Made by a program: the position numbers and the translations under genes. A stretch of 60,000 nucleotides of DNA, taken from the NCBI GenBank assembly GCA_014529385.2, contig CM043962.1, positions 51,543,905 through 51,603,904 on the forward strand. The letters are read 5' to 3'. Each line of letters begins with the position of its first letter. Position 1 is the stretch's first letter. Below are positions 10,348 through 20,618 of this stretch, piece after piece. Origin of the DNA: Adiantum capillus-veneris. Taxonomy: Eukaryota; Streptophyta; Polypodiopsida; Polypodiales; Pteridaceae. The notes beneath the pieces were generated by a model. That model was not told the DNA's origin, searched no databases, and saw only the letters and a program-made list of their open reading frames with translations.

Positions 10348-12530
10348 GTACAAAGTAATTAAGGGCAATGTCTGAAGAGGGAGGAAAAAGTTCCATGTAA
10401 CGTGTGATTTTTTACAAAATTACCTAATAATGCCCTTATAATTCATCGACAAGGGAAAATCCATTGACAATATCTTCCCGATGAGTGTAAATAGTGTATA
10501 TACTATCAAAAAATCATTAAAAATAGTCCTTTTTGGGTATTTTTCATCATTTTTGTTGATAAAGAGGCTTAAAAATGGAGAAATTAAAAAAAACAATAAA
10601 GCTGTGTTTTTCAAGAGAATTTCTTAATTATTGGAATTTTACTTTACTCTTCTAGAGAATTTTGCTACTTTCTTTGATTTTTTCAAATAAACATGTCAAA
10701 ATTAAAAATAAATAGCAAGAAAGCTCAGATGGAAAAATTGAAGACACGATGGTGATCAGAAGGACAAGGTAGACAAGCACAAAAAATTTCAATAAAATCA
10801 GAAGATGGAAGCGGGAAGCCTAAATTAGACCATGCCTACTTTTGCAAAATTCTTGCAGAATGAGCTATAGGAATCCGATCAGGGAAATTTTTGAGTCTAA
10901 CATAGATTTCACGGCCTAGTAGAATTAGCGGGGGAATCTGAGGAAATTTGGTTTGGGAAGTCCAGGTATAGATATCTAGGGTAGGCTAAAACCACCTCAT
11001 TTCCACTTGGAGCCTGTGTAGAGAGAGTTTTCGGCCTCTTTCGCACGACATTTCCGGAGCCCACAATTGACCTTTTTCAACGCCGTCTCACAGGAGACAT
11101 GAGGGGTAAGTTCTTTACTCTATAATGATCCATTTTGTATGGCCGGTAGCTAGTGTAAAGCCTTAGAAAAAACCCTAGAAACCAAGCAGTGCATGAAGAC
11201 CTACGACCTAAAATTGACCATAGCGGCCTGCAAACTTGACCAAATCGGACGGGATTTGAACCATAGCATGCCCTAACATAATAGAACCTTTCTATACCAT
11301 CAGATGAAAATTCAGCTGGGGTCAAGGGGGTCCCTAGTAGGGAAGTTAGGGTTTTTGGCAAATGCCAGAATTCCGACATGACTCCACAAATGGCTTCCTA
11401 ATGAGGTCCATATACAATGTATATGATTGGTTTGGTGAAATCCATCAAGCAAAGCCCTCGAAAAGTAGAAAACGGTTCGAAGATTACAAAGCGTCAAATT
11501 AAACATACGAGGCCAAACTGACTCCAAATGAGCTAGAATTGGACAGGTAGCTTTACGATTATGTTGCGGACATGTCCAAAGCCTCAAAGTTGACCGACCA
11601 ACCCAACAGACAGAGTAATCACAAAAAACGGTGATTTCAGAGTCCACAGAGCACAAAGTGATGCCGGCATGATGAAACTTGACCAAATTCAATTTAGAAC
11701 TTGTATTAGGTGTACGAAACATGTTTAGGTCAAAATTTGTGAGATTTGTAAAATTTTTGTCACTGTTGTAAATAATCGCGATTATTTACTTTTGCATGAT
11801 TTTTGCTTGGAAATTGTCAATTCACCTCACCTATCATGTGTACACACCTATTACATGCCAACAATCAAGTATGAGTCAAAATGACCACCCATTACTTGTG
11901 AAATTGCCAAAAAACGCAACGAAATCTTTGCAAAACAAAATCTGGGTTATGAACAACTTTTTTTGATCCAAATCACCTCATATCTCATACCCAAGGTCTA
12001 TACCATGCCTAGAACCAATTTGTGCCAAAAAATGTCAATTTTGGAAGAAAAGTTAATAATCGCGATTATTTACTTTTTGATCAAAATTGGGGAATTTGGA
12101 TATTTTGTCATCATACATCCAAAGTACATGTTGTGATAATCCCACTAGCCAATTTTGAGTCAATTTGGATTTCAAAATCTCAAATTGCCTTTATATCTAC
12201 TGTTTCAGAGACCTAAAGCCAAAATTTGGTACCATTTTCAACATGTGCATCCAAATGAGCCCATATTTCACTCAGAGCTCATGTATTTGGCATATACTTC
12301 AAGCCTATGAGGCCATCAACTGTAAATAATCGCGATTATTTACTTTGGTTGCAAATTTTTGTTTTGACCATACAGTTTTGTTCCTTACATGATTTTATGC
12401 ATCTTTGCTTGTTCAAAAATTGATTTGAAGAAATTTGGACCAGATTATCAGCATTTCAATTTAAAAGGACATTCCAGAGAAAAATCCGACAAATCTGCTA
12501 ACTTTGCACTCTATTCACTGAACAGAAGCA
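10348..12530. other. Noncoding block between the protease-like ORF and the extra ORF
   Basis: 2.2 kb, AT-rich, no supportable ORF. It contains three copies of a palindrome listed separately. It may be a regulatory or promoter region for the 3' ORF, or a decayed insertion. Confidence 0.5.
11768..12343. repeat. Three copies of the palindrome AATAATCGCGATTATT
   Basis: The 16-bp core is centred at about 11778, 12062 and 12332. In the first and third copies the perfect palindrome extends to 22 bp (11768-11789 and 12322-12343). All three are followed by TACTTT. The centres are 284 and 270 bp apart. Each contains TCGCGA in an otherwise AT-rich stretch. Confidence 0.95.
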
Positions 12531-14278
12531 ATGCAAGTCGCGGAGAAGGCGAAGAAGAAGCTAAACCAAAAAGAGAAACTACAAGAATTGCATGCGTATC
12601 AACTGGACCCCGAGTCAGTCGAGGCGGAAAAAGCATCCTATCTTTCTAAAGAACAGCTGGAAGAACACCACACCACGGTCTTCACTGGCAGGTTCAAGAG
12701 TGAAGAAGGGCATCAGGTGGAGTTGCAGCTCTTGCCTAAAGAGGTCTATGATGTAGCTGTAAATCTAGAAACCAAAGAAGTTAACCACAGGTTGGGACTC
12801 CGACATTTCTACGAACAAGAGCCTTGCAGAGTGGACTTCAGAAAGCTTATGAGCTTCTGTCCACAATCAAAGAAGACGGAACCGCCCAAATATCAGACAT
12901 CCAAGGAAACAAGGTGGAGGTAGTAATTACAAAAGAAATAGTGGCAGAGGCACTCATACTGCCCACTGAAGGAATGACCATGCGGGCAAGAGACGGGAAG
13001 ACCGCAGGTACATTTACAAAGGAAACAATCGCGGCTACATTCTCCGATCTCATCCACAAACAGGTGGAAGAACCAGCCCATTTATACCATCAACACTTCC
13101 ATTTCTTGGCAAAAAGGCCACCAAGGTACACAACACCAAATCACGCCGTGTCCACCACCTTTACTCAAATTCTGAAGTCAACAACAAGGCAGCTTGTGGA
13201 CCACGCGCAGTATGTCTTGACAACATTGAAGGCCACCAAGAAAGAGTGTAAAATCACATACTTGGGTGCACTAGAAGTGTTGACAAGAATCGCCTATCAT
13301 GCCATTGGCATGGATGATAACCTACCACCTGCCCCTGATCATAATACATGGATCGTGATAGCACAACCCTCTCCAGGAGCTACAAGATCAGGTAAAGGAT
13401 CTTTTAAATCAGGTGATGAATCAGATGACAGCTCATCGGAGCGGCACAACAGCGAAAGCTTTGACAACGAAGAAAAGAGAGCTAGAAGGGAAGAGATAAA
13501 GAGGAAAGTTGTGGCTTCCCACCAAGAGGAGCCGGCTCAAAAACAAGCACGATTTGAAAGAGAAAAACAGGCTTACCAGCGCAGTAGGCAAGCACAAGGA
13601 AAGGACCCAGAAAAGTGGGTACCCACAAGCCTGAAAGGACCTCGAACGAAGCATCATACAAGAAAAGAGACCGAGGATCCAAAAGATTATTTAGAAAGAG
13701 TGTACGAAGAGGCCAAAGCCCTAAAGCTAAAAGATACAGAAGAAGCGGCAAAGAAAGCTGAGGAAGCGGCTACCCAAGAGCAAAGACAAGCATCTCCCCG
13801 ACCCACCTCACCGCCGCCGGAACAACAGGACTATCCCATGCCTAGTCCACCACCATCACCACCAGGCCAAAATACCAATGAAGAAGCCGAGACCGAAAAA
13901 GAAAAAGATTCTGAATTCATCCACCAAACAGAAGCCACACAAAAAGCTGACCACACTAAAGGACATGAGGAAAAGGGAGCCGAGCCAGAACTGGAGCAGG
14001 CAGCCAAAGAAACTCAAAAGCCGGCGGAAGAAACTGATAAAGAGGTAGATACAAAAAAAGAGCATATCACTACACATGAGAAAGAGCCCAAGTCTGAGAA
14101 GATAGAGCGGCCAACAACTGAAGAGACGGTAAGGGTTGAGACCACACCAGCTATTTCCACTCAGCCAAAAACTACCGAGGCATCAAAGCCTCAGGATGGC
14201 CATGGAGAAGAACAACCATCCACATCTACAGTGCCACTATCACTTACAACAAGCAAGAAGCAACACAGGAGGCTGTAG
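12531..14278 (+). pseudogene. Extra 3' ORF of the gypsy element, N-terminal half
   Basis: Begins MQVAEKAKKKLNQKEKLQEL in one frame and passes at about 12840-12850 into a second frame that runs to 14278 (the shift joins VDFRK to AYELLSTIKEDGTA). A folded region (about 12860-13330) has VEVVITKEIVAEALILP and a helical block with TTFTQILKSTTRQLVDHAQY. After it comes a long low-complexity tail rich in Glu, Lys, Thr and Pro, with a poly-Pro spot. I do not recognise a catalytic motif. By position, between integrase and the 3' LTR, it corresponds to the additional ORFs or gag-like extra ORFs of some large plant gypsy elements. Confidence 0.6.
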
Positions 14279-14358
14279 GCACATCCCAACTAGCAAGATA
14301 GAAGGAGTTACAGTCCAATGACGAAGTAGTTTTACAAGTAAACGAGTATGCAAGGTAG

Positions 14359-16132
14359 ATGCAAGACAAGATGGAGAAACTCCGCTCAACAGCCTTAAAC
14401 CACAGCACAAAGGCCAAGGAACTAGAAATGATCATTGATGCTCTTCAAGAAGAGCTCGACGACAGGATGATTACTATCAGTGATCTCCAAAGGCAAGTGC
14501 AGGAGCTAAAGGCAGAAGCGGAACAACATCAGATAGCCAGGGACAAACAACAAAAGGAAATGGAGGAGTTAGGTGACCTCCTCACTTAAGTTATCTGATG
14601 CCTGCAAGGTGAAAGACGAGCAACTGACAGAAGTGACGAATGAACTTCTTACCACCTCTCTGTCAGCTCAAAAAATTCAAGTACAGTTAGATGTAGCCAA
14701 TGCTTCTCTGCAATATTTTGAACAGAGAATCAATGATCAGGCCATTTTCTTGCGGAAAATAAGAGAAAATCCATCAGTGGCCTCGATCAAGGGAACATAT
14801 GAAGTGTACAAGGCACTTGAAAAGAAAAACAGAGATTTAGAACTAGAATTGAAGCTTGAACAGTGACAGCGCAGAGACCTGGCACTGATGCGGGTCCAAA
14901 GAGAGGAGGAGCTCCTAAAGGAGATTGCAGAACTGAAGCGTATGAATCAACTCCTCAGAGATGGAAAGCCCGACACACACGAAGAGGTAGGCACTTCAGA
15001 GCCACCCCAAATTGACATTCCCTCGATCTCGTTTGCTGAATTTCAGATGCAGTCTACAGCAGAGCCGAGTGGTGATGAAGACTTTTAGTTCCACATTACT
15101 GACGAAGATACAATGCCAATGGTCCAGCTGTCAAAATCTGAAGAAGACGCACTGAAGGAAAAGATCACCTTAGAGGTGGATGAGCAGTGGAAGGCCGCTA
15201 TGGATTGGGAGTTGAGAGTTTTACACTCTGTCAACGTCACTCAACTCACTCCCAACCAAATCAACGCTCAATGGCACCAGCTATGCCTGCCATACCCTCT
15301 CATCAAAGTAGAACTTTTACAGGTAAAAGAAAAGTTGTACAAGGATATGGAAGAAGATGGCGTAGATAAAGACCACCCAAAGTGGAGGCTAAGTTGGCTG
15401 AACAAGAATCCGAGATACCTGATTATGTTCACAAGAGCACCTGCAGCCTTACAGAAAGATCCAACATTCTATCCTATACCTAGAGTAAGGACATGGCAAG
15501 TGCATGAAGCATTGCAGAAGAAGAGGCCAACTTGGCTCAATTTCCCCAGGCTGCCAGCTCCAGAGAGAGGCCAAGCAACGGAAGAATACATGGTGAAAAC
15601 CCTAACGAGCGCCATGACATTCTTCAAGAGTCTGCCAGATCTCTCTTGTGCAATGCTATATAAGATCTGCAAGATTCTACTCACATGCATACAGGTTTTC
15701 AATGAGCCTGAGCAAACAGGAGCCCCATGGCTCTCATTCTTGGAAGGAAACAAAGGCTTATGTTATGATCTGAGTGGGAAACCTTCAGAAGAAATCCTTT
15801 ATGGATTCTATGCTTGATGCATGTTCCTACCATCGCATAATATGCTAGCTTTTGAAGAAGCATTCTACATTGGATTCTTCACCTGGCGAACGAAGATATT
15901 TGCGCTGGTGATAAGCAACCTCACATCCAGATTTGTAGGTTACTCAACAGTGGAACTGAAAAACCAAGTCACCATGCAATTTTTGCGAGTGCTTGACAAA
16001 GAACGCAAAATCAGATACCAAAAAGCATTGGAAGCACTAAAAGACCGCCTCGCCTGTCGTCAATCCGAAGACTCCTTTAGCCCAAAAAGTTGTGCCAAGG
16101 GACGACACAGGCGAGGAGGGGGGGAATGTTAG
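14359..16132 (+). pseudogene. Extra 3' ORF, coiled-coil and C-terminal half
   Basis: Continuation of the preceding ORF. 14359-14589 encodes a heptad-rich coiled coil (IIDALQEELDDRMITISDLQ), then the frame used upstream resumes from 14573 to 16132. It is interrupted by TGA (14864-14866), TAG (15086-15088) and TGA (15815-15817). The C-terminal part (15113-16132) is globular with many Trp and aromatic residues (HPKWRLSWLNKNPRYLIMFT; AFYIGFFTWRTKIFALVISN) and ends in basic residues next to the polypurine tract. With the first half it would be about 1,200 residues. It is unlike a retroviral envelope: I see no signal peptide or clear membrane anchor. The function is unknown. Confidence 0.55.
16113..16126 (+). 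promoter_or_regulatory. Polypurine tract before the 3' LTR
   Basis: GAGGAGGGGGGGAA lies immediately before TGTTAGCAGC. It primes plus-strand DNA synthesis in LTR retrotransposons and fixes the LTR start at 16127. Confidence 0.85.
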
Positions 16133-16620
16133 CAGCAAGCTAACGCGGACACCATTTTTTGGAGTTCTCCTTGTAAAACAATTATTATTTTGATAAATTG
16201 AAAATATTGTAATTCCTATTTTCTTGGTAAACTTTGTAATTAATGAGCCGGGGCTACAAGCTTCCAGATTGTATCAGCCAGTCAATTCCAGCTTTGGTAG
16301 AACTCCAGATTATTAGTTTTGACCACTCAAAAACCTTGGCTAAGGTATAAAAGCCAATTTTTGTAAGTTTTTTATTAAGTTTTTGGATAAGAAATACACA
16401 GCGTGAGCTATCGGCTCTCACTTCTCTCCTTCTCGCGCTTCCTACTCCCTCTCCGGTTGTCACATTGCGATTGCGTTTGTTGCGTTGCAACCGCAGGCAA
16501 AAGCTCTACGCATTGACGTAAGCCATTCACAGTATTTTGTAGCTTTTGGCGTCGCTGACCCGCGGCCTAATATCATCATAACTAGAAATTTACACTTTTC
16601 AATCGAAAACTAAGCATAGG
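16127..16620 (+). repeat. 3' LTR of the gypsy element, first part
   Basis: Starts TGTTAGCAGCAAGC after the polypurine tract. It includes a TATA box (TATAAAAG, 16346-16353) about 220 bp in. It is interrupted after 16620 by the chromodomain element, whose target duplication is ATAGG, and resumes at 22249. Confidence 0.75.
16346..16353 (+). promoter_or_regulatory. TATA box in LTR
   Basis: TATAAAAG inside the LTR, followed by a pyrimidine-rich stretch about 80 bp downstream, as in an LTR U3/R border. Confidence 0.6.
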
Positions 16621-18247
16621 TGTAATGGAATTTGCCTATTCAATTTGAGAATAGCGGAATTTAATGAGAGTACTTTCAAGAAATGATTTTGTGAGCATAG
16701 CGGGTATACATAATTGAAGATAGCAACATAATCATAGCAATTAGTTAACTTGGCATAGACAATACTTTTGCAAGAGAGAGAGTTTAGAGAACATGACAAC
16801 AATTGAGGACCGGATTTATGTGGAGCCGGTCCCCCCTCCAATAGGCATTTGTATTATGATTTCTCCCATAAAGAGAGACTTGTTACAATACAGTCTTTGT
16901 GTTCCTTGTGACCTAGGTGATGCCATGAAGATGGAGGGCTTCATGCACCACAAACATAACATAAACTTGAAGAAAGCTTTAACTATACCAAGCCTCCGTC
17001 CCAAGACCTCAAACACCTTCGAAGGTGGAGAGAGCTAGCAGGGAATGAGGGTAGGGAAGAGGAAGAAGAAACATTTCGTAGGAGAAAGAATTAGTTCCTC
17101 ACTTATCATACTCTTGTTGCTAGCATACATAATAGCATAGTAATGAAGAAGAAGGAGATGGCAAGCTTAAGCATTGAAGCATGGCTCTTGGTTGGATTTG
17201 CACTCCATAGCCAAGAGTGTTGGTGTAGGCTCTCAACCTCTACTTGCTTGGAGAGGGAGCTCTTGCACTTTGCATATCACACAATGAGAGTGCTTGTGAG
17301 TGTGTGTGGGTGAGTATACCCCCTAGGCACCCCCCTAGCTTGCTTGGGTCGACCCCCCCTTGTAGCTCATGCATGAAGCTCATTGGACCCCTCCAGGCCT
17401 AGCCAATCACAAGCAGGAGCCATTACAAGCAACATGGGTAGCCTTGGGACAAGTGTCCCCCTTTCCCCTTTGAGAGAAAGGACTTGATAAATGCTAAAAC
17501 AATTAGATAATTCATGTAATTTATCATTGGACCCCTTTGAAGCCTAGCCAATAGGCTTCAAGCAACACATGAAGGTAACATGGGTAGGGGCCTGACATGT
17601 GTCCTTGCTGCCTCTTCAAGATGGGCTTCCCTTGTGTGTGTGTGAGTGGGTGTTCTCTCTCTAGGCCCTAGGAAAAGGGCTCGCCCCCCCTCTTGTAGGA
17701 ATGCTTTTGACTTTTAGGTGATCAAGCACCTTACTCACCAAGCATGACAAAGCACTTGAACTAGGGGGGGTTCCCACAAGCATCTCAGGCAAGCTTCTCA
17801 AGGCACCTCAAGTACTTTAATCATGCAGCAAGTCAAGTACCTCAAGCATGGAGCCAGTCAAGCACCTCAAGCATCTTAATCAATCACCTCAAGCATGAAA
17901 AACACCTCAAGCATGACAAGCACCTCAAGCAGGACAAGCACCTCGAGCTTGGGCCGGGTTCCCACCTCAAGCTCAGCCCTAGCTTACTTAAGGTCAAAAG
18001 GACTTTTACACACATTTATTGGAGGTCTTCAATGAAGCTAACCCTAAGGTCTTATGCTCCATTGGTTAGCCTTGCTCTTTGATAGACCATCTCCCTTTTG
18101 GGCCTCTTTACATTGGCCCCGTGTTGAGATAGATCTAAAAGCACATACCTATATCTTAACACTTGTTCCCGTTTATTCTCCCACATTAAGTGATCAATTT
18201 AATATGAGAAAATCATTTGGGTTAGTTAGATATTAGATTTTATGACA
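16621..18247 (-). repeat. 3' LTR of the chromodomain element
   Basis: 1,627 bp, nearly identical to 20619-22243. On the plus strand it starts TGTAATGGAATTTGCC and ends GATTTTATGACA. It includes a run of CACCTCAAGCA-type short repeats at about 17790-17960. Open frames inside it are mirrored in the other LTR and are not genes. Confidence 0.97.
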
Positions 18248-18260
18248 TTACCTCTCTCTT
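18248..18260 (-). promoter_or_regulatory. Polypurine tract of the chromodomain element
   Basis: On the minus strand AAGAGAGAGGTAA stands directly before the 3' LTR start TGTCATAAAATC. Confidence 0.75.
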
Positions 18261-18606
18261 GAAATCATAGTCGTCCTCGACTATGAGGTAGAAGAGATAA
18301 AGTCTTAGTCATTAGTCAATCGTACTTAGCGGGTAAAGGATCCCTTTTTACCCTACGACATCTTTCCAAGATGGATGACTAATCCATTTGGTGCTTGGGA
18401 GACATAGCTGCCGCAAGCATGTCTGCTCTTTAGTCCATTTCATTCTCCCAAAGTAGAGTGACAAATTCTACTTGGTGTTTGAGAGACGTCGTCATCACAA
18501 ACATGATTCTAAGCATGCATACTAGTTAAATTTGTGCACAGTTAAAAAGAGGACTAGTCATATAAGACAAAAACATGAGTTATTTAAAAGAAATTTGTAC
18601 ATTTGC

Positions 18607-19242
18607 TTACTCTAATGTAGCATTGTAAGCATTGACAAGGTTCATACTATCCTTAAGTTGTACTCCTTGCATCCATTTAGCATCTTCAAAAGGATAATTT
18701 TTGAACTTAATAAGATACCGTCGGATAATCTTACCATGTCGTAGTACCTTGTCTTCATGCCGAAGGATAGCTTCGGGTTGTAGCACCTCTTCTTGGTCTT
18801 CAACTTCGGGAGGGTCTTCAATAATTGGTTCAATTGGTGGCTCTCCTTTGTACGGCTTAAGTAAGCTTACATGAAAGGCATTGTGTATAAGCCAATGGTT
18901 GGGCAACTTGAGTTGATAAGCCGTCTCATTGATAGGCTTCAAGATTTGGAAAGGACCATAGTATCTTTTTGCTAGTTTAGCATAATACTTTTGATGGCCC
19001 GTAGGGATTTTGCCCGTCGTTTGCCTTAATCGAGCCTTAGGAAACTTGAGTAAGACCCAATCATTTTCTTTGAACATTAAGGCTCTTCTGTGCTTATCAG
19101 CAGCAGCTTTTTGCCTTTGTTGAGAGATGGCTATAGCCTCCCTAATCTTTTGAAAAGATTCTTGTAGGTCACGGCTATACTCATCGGCGGCGAAGATCTT
19201 CCCCAGGTAATCCCGCACAGAATTGTTGTCTTTGCTCGGCAA
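18607..19242 (-). CDS. Integrase C-terminus plus chromodomain remnant
   Basis: About 211 residues. The first part is the integrase C-terminal region (ISQQRQKAAADKHRR, VLLKFPKARLRQ, YYAKLAKRYYGPFQIL, YQLKLPNHWLIHNAFHVSLL), the GPY/F-type module of chromoviruses. The last 50 or so residues form a chromodomain (PEAILRHEDKVLRHGK, RRYLIKFKNYPFEDAKWM), thought to guide integration to marked chromatin. The catalytic core of integrase is missing. The listed Met is not a natural start: the frame begins in the joint with gag near 19190-19240. The sequence has no stop, in keeping with a recent insertion. Confidence 0.9.
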   Translation of the reverse strand: MPSKDNNSVRDYLGKIFAADEYSRDLQESFQKIREAIAISQQRQKAAADKHRRALMFKENDWVLLKFPKARLRQTTGKIPTGHQKYYAKLAKRYYGPFQILKPINETAYQLKLPNHWLIHNAFHVSLLKPYKGEPPIEPIIEDPPEVEDQEEVLQPEAILRHEDKVLRHGKIIRRYLIKFKNYPFEDAKWMQGVQLKDSMNLVNAYNATLE

Positions 19243-20203
19243 AGTCTATCTTTTGAAAGACAGTAGCTTTGAGATGTAAATCCCAAAACTTATCTACATA
19301 CTTGTTGATAGACTCATGAGAGAGGAGCTTCAAGCCGCGCCATTCGGTAAGAACTTTATCTTTAGTATCGCTTGGAAGAAATTGCTTCATGATGGAAACT
19401 CGTAGAGTTTTCCATGTCTTTGGGGCTTCTCCATTGCCACGAAGGCTAGCCCACCATTGACGAGCTGATTTTTGGAAGTGCATAGCTACATGGCGTATCT
19501 TGGAGGACTCTGTGAAGCCCTCGCCCCCAAAGGCCGCATCAAATTGCTGGATGAAGGCCAACACTTTGTCGGTAGCACCAAAGGTGCCATCGTAGGTGAG
19601 AAAAGAGATACTCTTTCCTCCCTCCTTAAACTTCTTTAGCTTTTGTGACCTTCGCCATGCAGGAAATGATTTGCGATGCCCTCCCCTCTTGTATTCTCTA
19701 GGAGAATAGCCATAACTTTCATCGGAAGAGAAGGAAGGTGAAGAAGAAGGAGAAGAGGGTGACCTCTTCCTAGCCCTTTTCTTCCTTTGTTTCCTCTCTT
19801 GCCTTTGAGAGTGATGAGGAGAAGGACTATGGGTTGCTCTTTTCCTCTTGGGAGGAGTAGGCGATCGTCTAGACTGCCTTCTTCGTGGAGCCACATCTTC
19901 AGAAGAACTTAGACTTTCATTGCTTTCTTTCTCTTTGGATTCCTCCTCTCGAATGGGAGAGAGTCTTCTTTTGGGGGTCTCTTCAAGAGGCCTCCTAAGC
20001 TCTCTCTCCTCTTGGAGAGGAAGGGAAATTCCATAGGCACGAAGTTGTTGGGTAACTTCGGCTTGCAAGGTAGGGTTGCCCATAGCTTGTTGCAACCTAG
20101 TCACAAGATAATTCACAAACATGGGAGCATCATCATTAGCACCTTCATGTGCAAAATCAAAGCTATCAATGTTCATTCTACTCTCTTGATTATTGTCAGC
20201 CAT
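19181..20203 (-). CDS. Gag of the chromodomain element (C-terminally truncated)
   Basis: 341 codons from an ATG 403 bp after the primer site. The N-terminus is acidic. Residues about 70-180 form a strongly basic Ser/Arg-rich segment (for example RRRQSRRSPTPPKRKR), followed by a standard retrotransposon gag domain (FIQQFDAAFGGEGF, SARQWWASLRGNGE, INKYVDKFWDLHLKATVFQK, QRQQFCAGLP). After CAGLP the frame runs for a few residues into integrase-derived DNA and stops, so the zinc knuckle is missing. This marks the internal deletion border. The SR-like stretch is unusual in length for gag. Confidence 0.9.
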   Translation of the reverse strand: MADNNQESRMNIDSFDFAHEGANDDAPMFVNYLVTRLQQAMGNPTLQAEVTQQLRAYGISLPLQEERELRRPLEETPKRRLSPIREEESKEKESNESLSSSEDVAPRRRQSRRSPTPPKRKRATHSPSPHHSQRQERKQRKKRARKRSPSSPSSSPSFSSDESYGYSPREYKRGGHRKSFPAWRRSQKLKKFKEGGKSISFLTYDGTFGATDKVLAFIQQFDAAFGGEGFTESSKIRHVAMHFQKSARQWWASLRGNGEAPKTWKTLRVSIMKQFLPSDTKDKVLTEWRGLKLLSHESINKYVDKFWDLHLKATVFQKIDFAEQRQQFCAGLPGEDLRRR

Positions 20204-20605
20204 GTTAACAAAATTTTATGTATGTACTTAGTGTATGCTTTGGCAATTCAAAACCTTAGTTGCCACTCCTCTTAGCCTTTGAAAATCGGCTCTTAAGTAT
20301 CTACACCCACGGCTCAAAGTGGTTAATTATAGAGAGTAGAGGAGTAGGTCTAACATAGCAGAGTTGCCAAGGGCTGGCTCCTTTCGGACTTCTTATGGCT
20401 CAATAATGGTAAAGCCGTAGGCAAGTCTAAAAAGACTCCATTATTAAGTCCAAAGCTCCCGAGGTGTGCACCATCCCCCACATAGTGGGCTTAACAAAAC
20501 CGGTATTAGATCCCAGTTCCACTTACTCTATTATAATTAACAACATCAACCATTTATAGGCTACTTAAGGACCTCTCTTCTTAAGCAAGAAAAGAGAAAC
20601 CAAAT

Positions 20606-20617
20606 GCTCTGATACCA
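20606..20617 (-). promoter_or_regulatory. Primer binding site, initiator tRNA-Met type
   Basis: On the minus strand TGGTATCAGAGC follows the 5' LTR after one base. This is the standard plant site complementary to the 3' end of initiator tRNA-Met. Confidence 0.95.
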
Positions 20618-20618
20618 A

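Noticed and set aside
16793-17038. 81-residue ORF found identically at 20791-21036
   Set aside because: It is repeated only because it lies in both LTRs; no motif.
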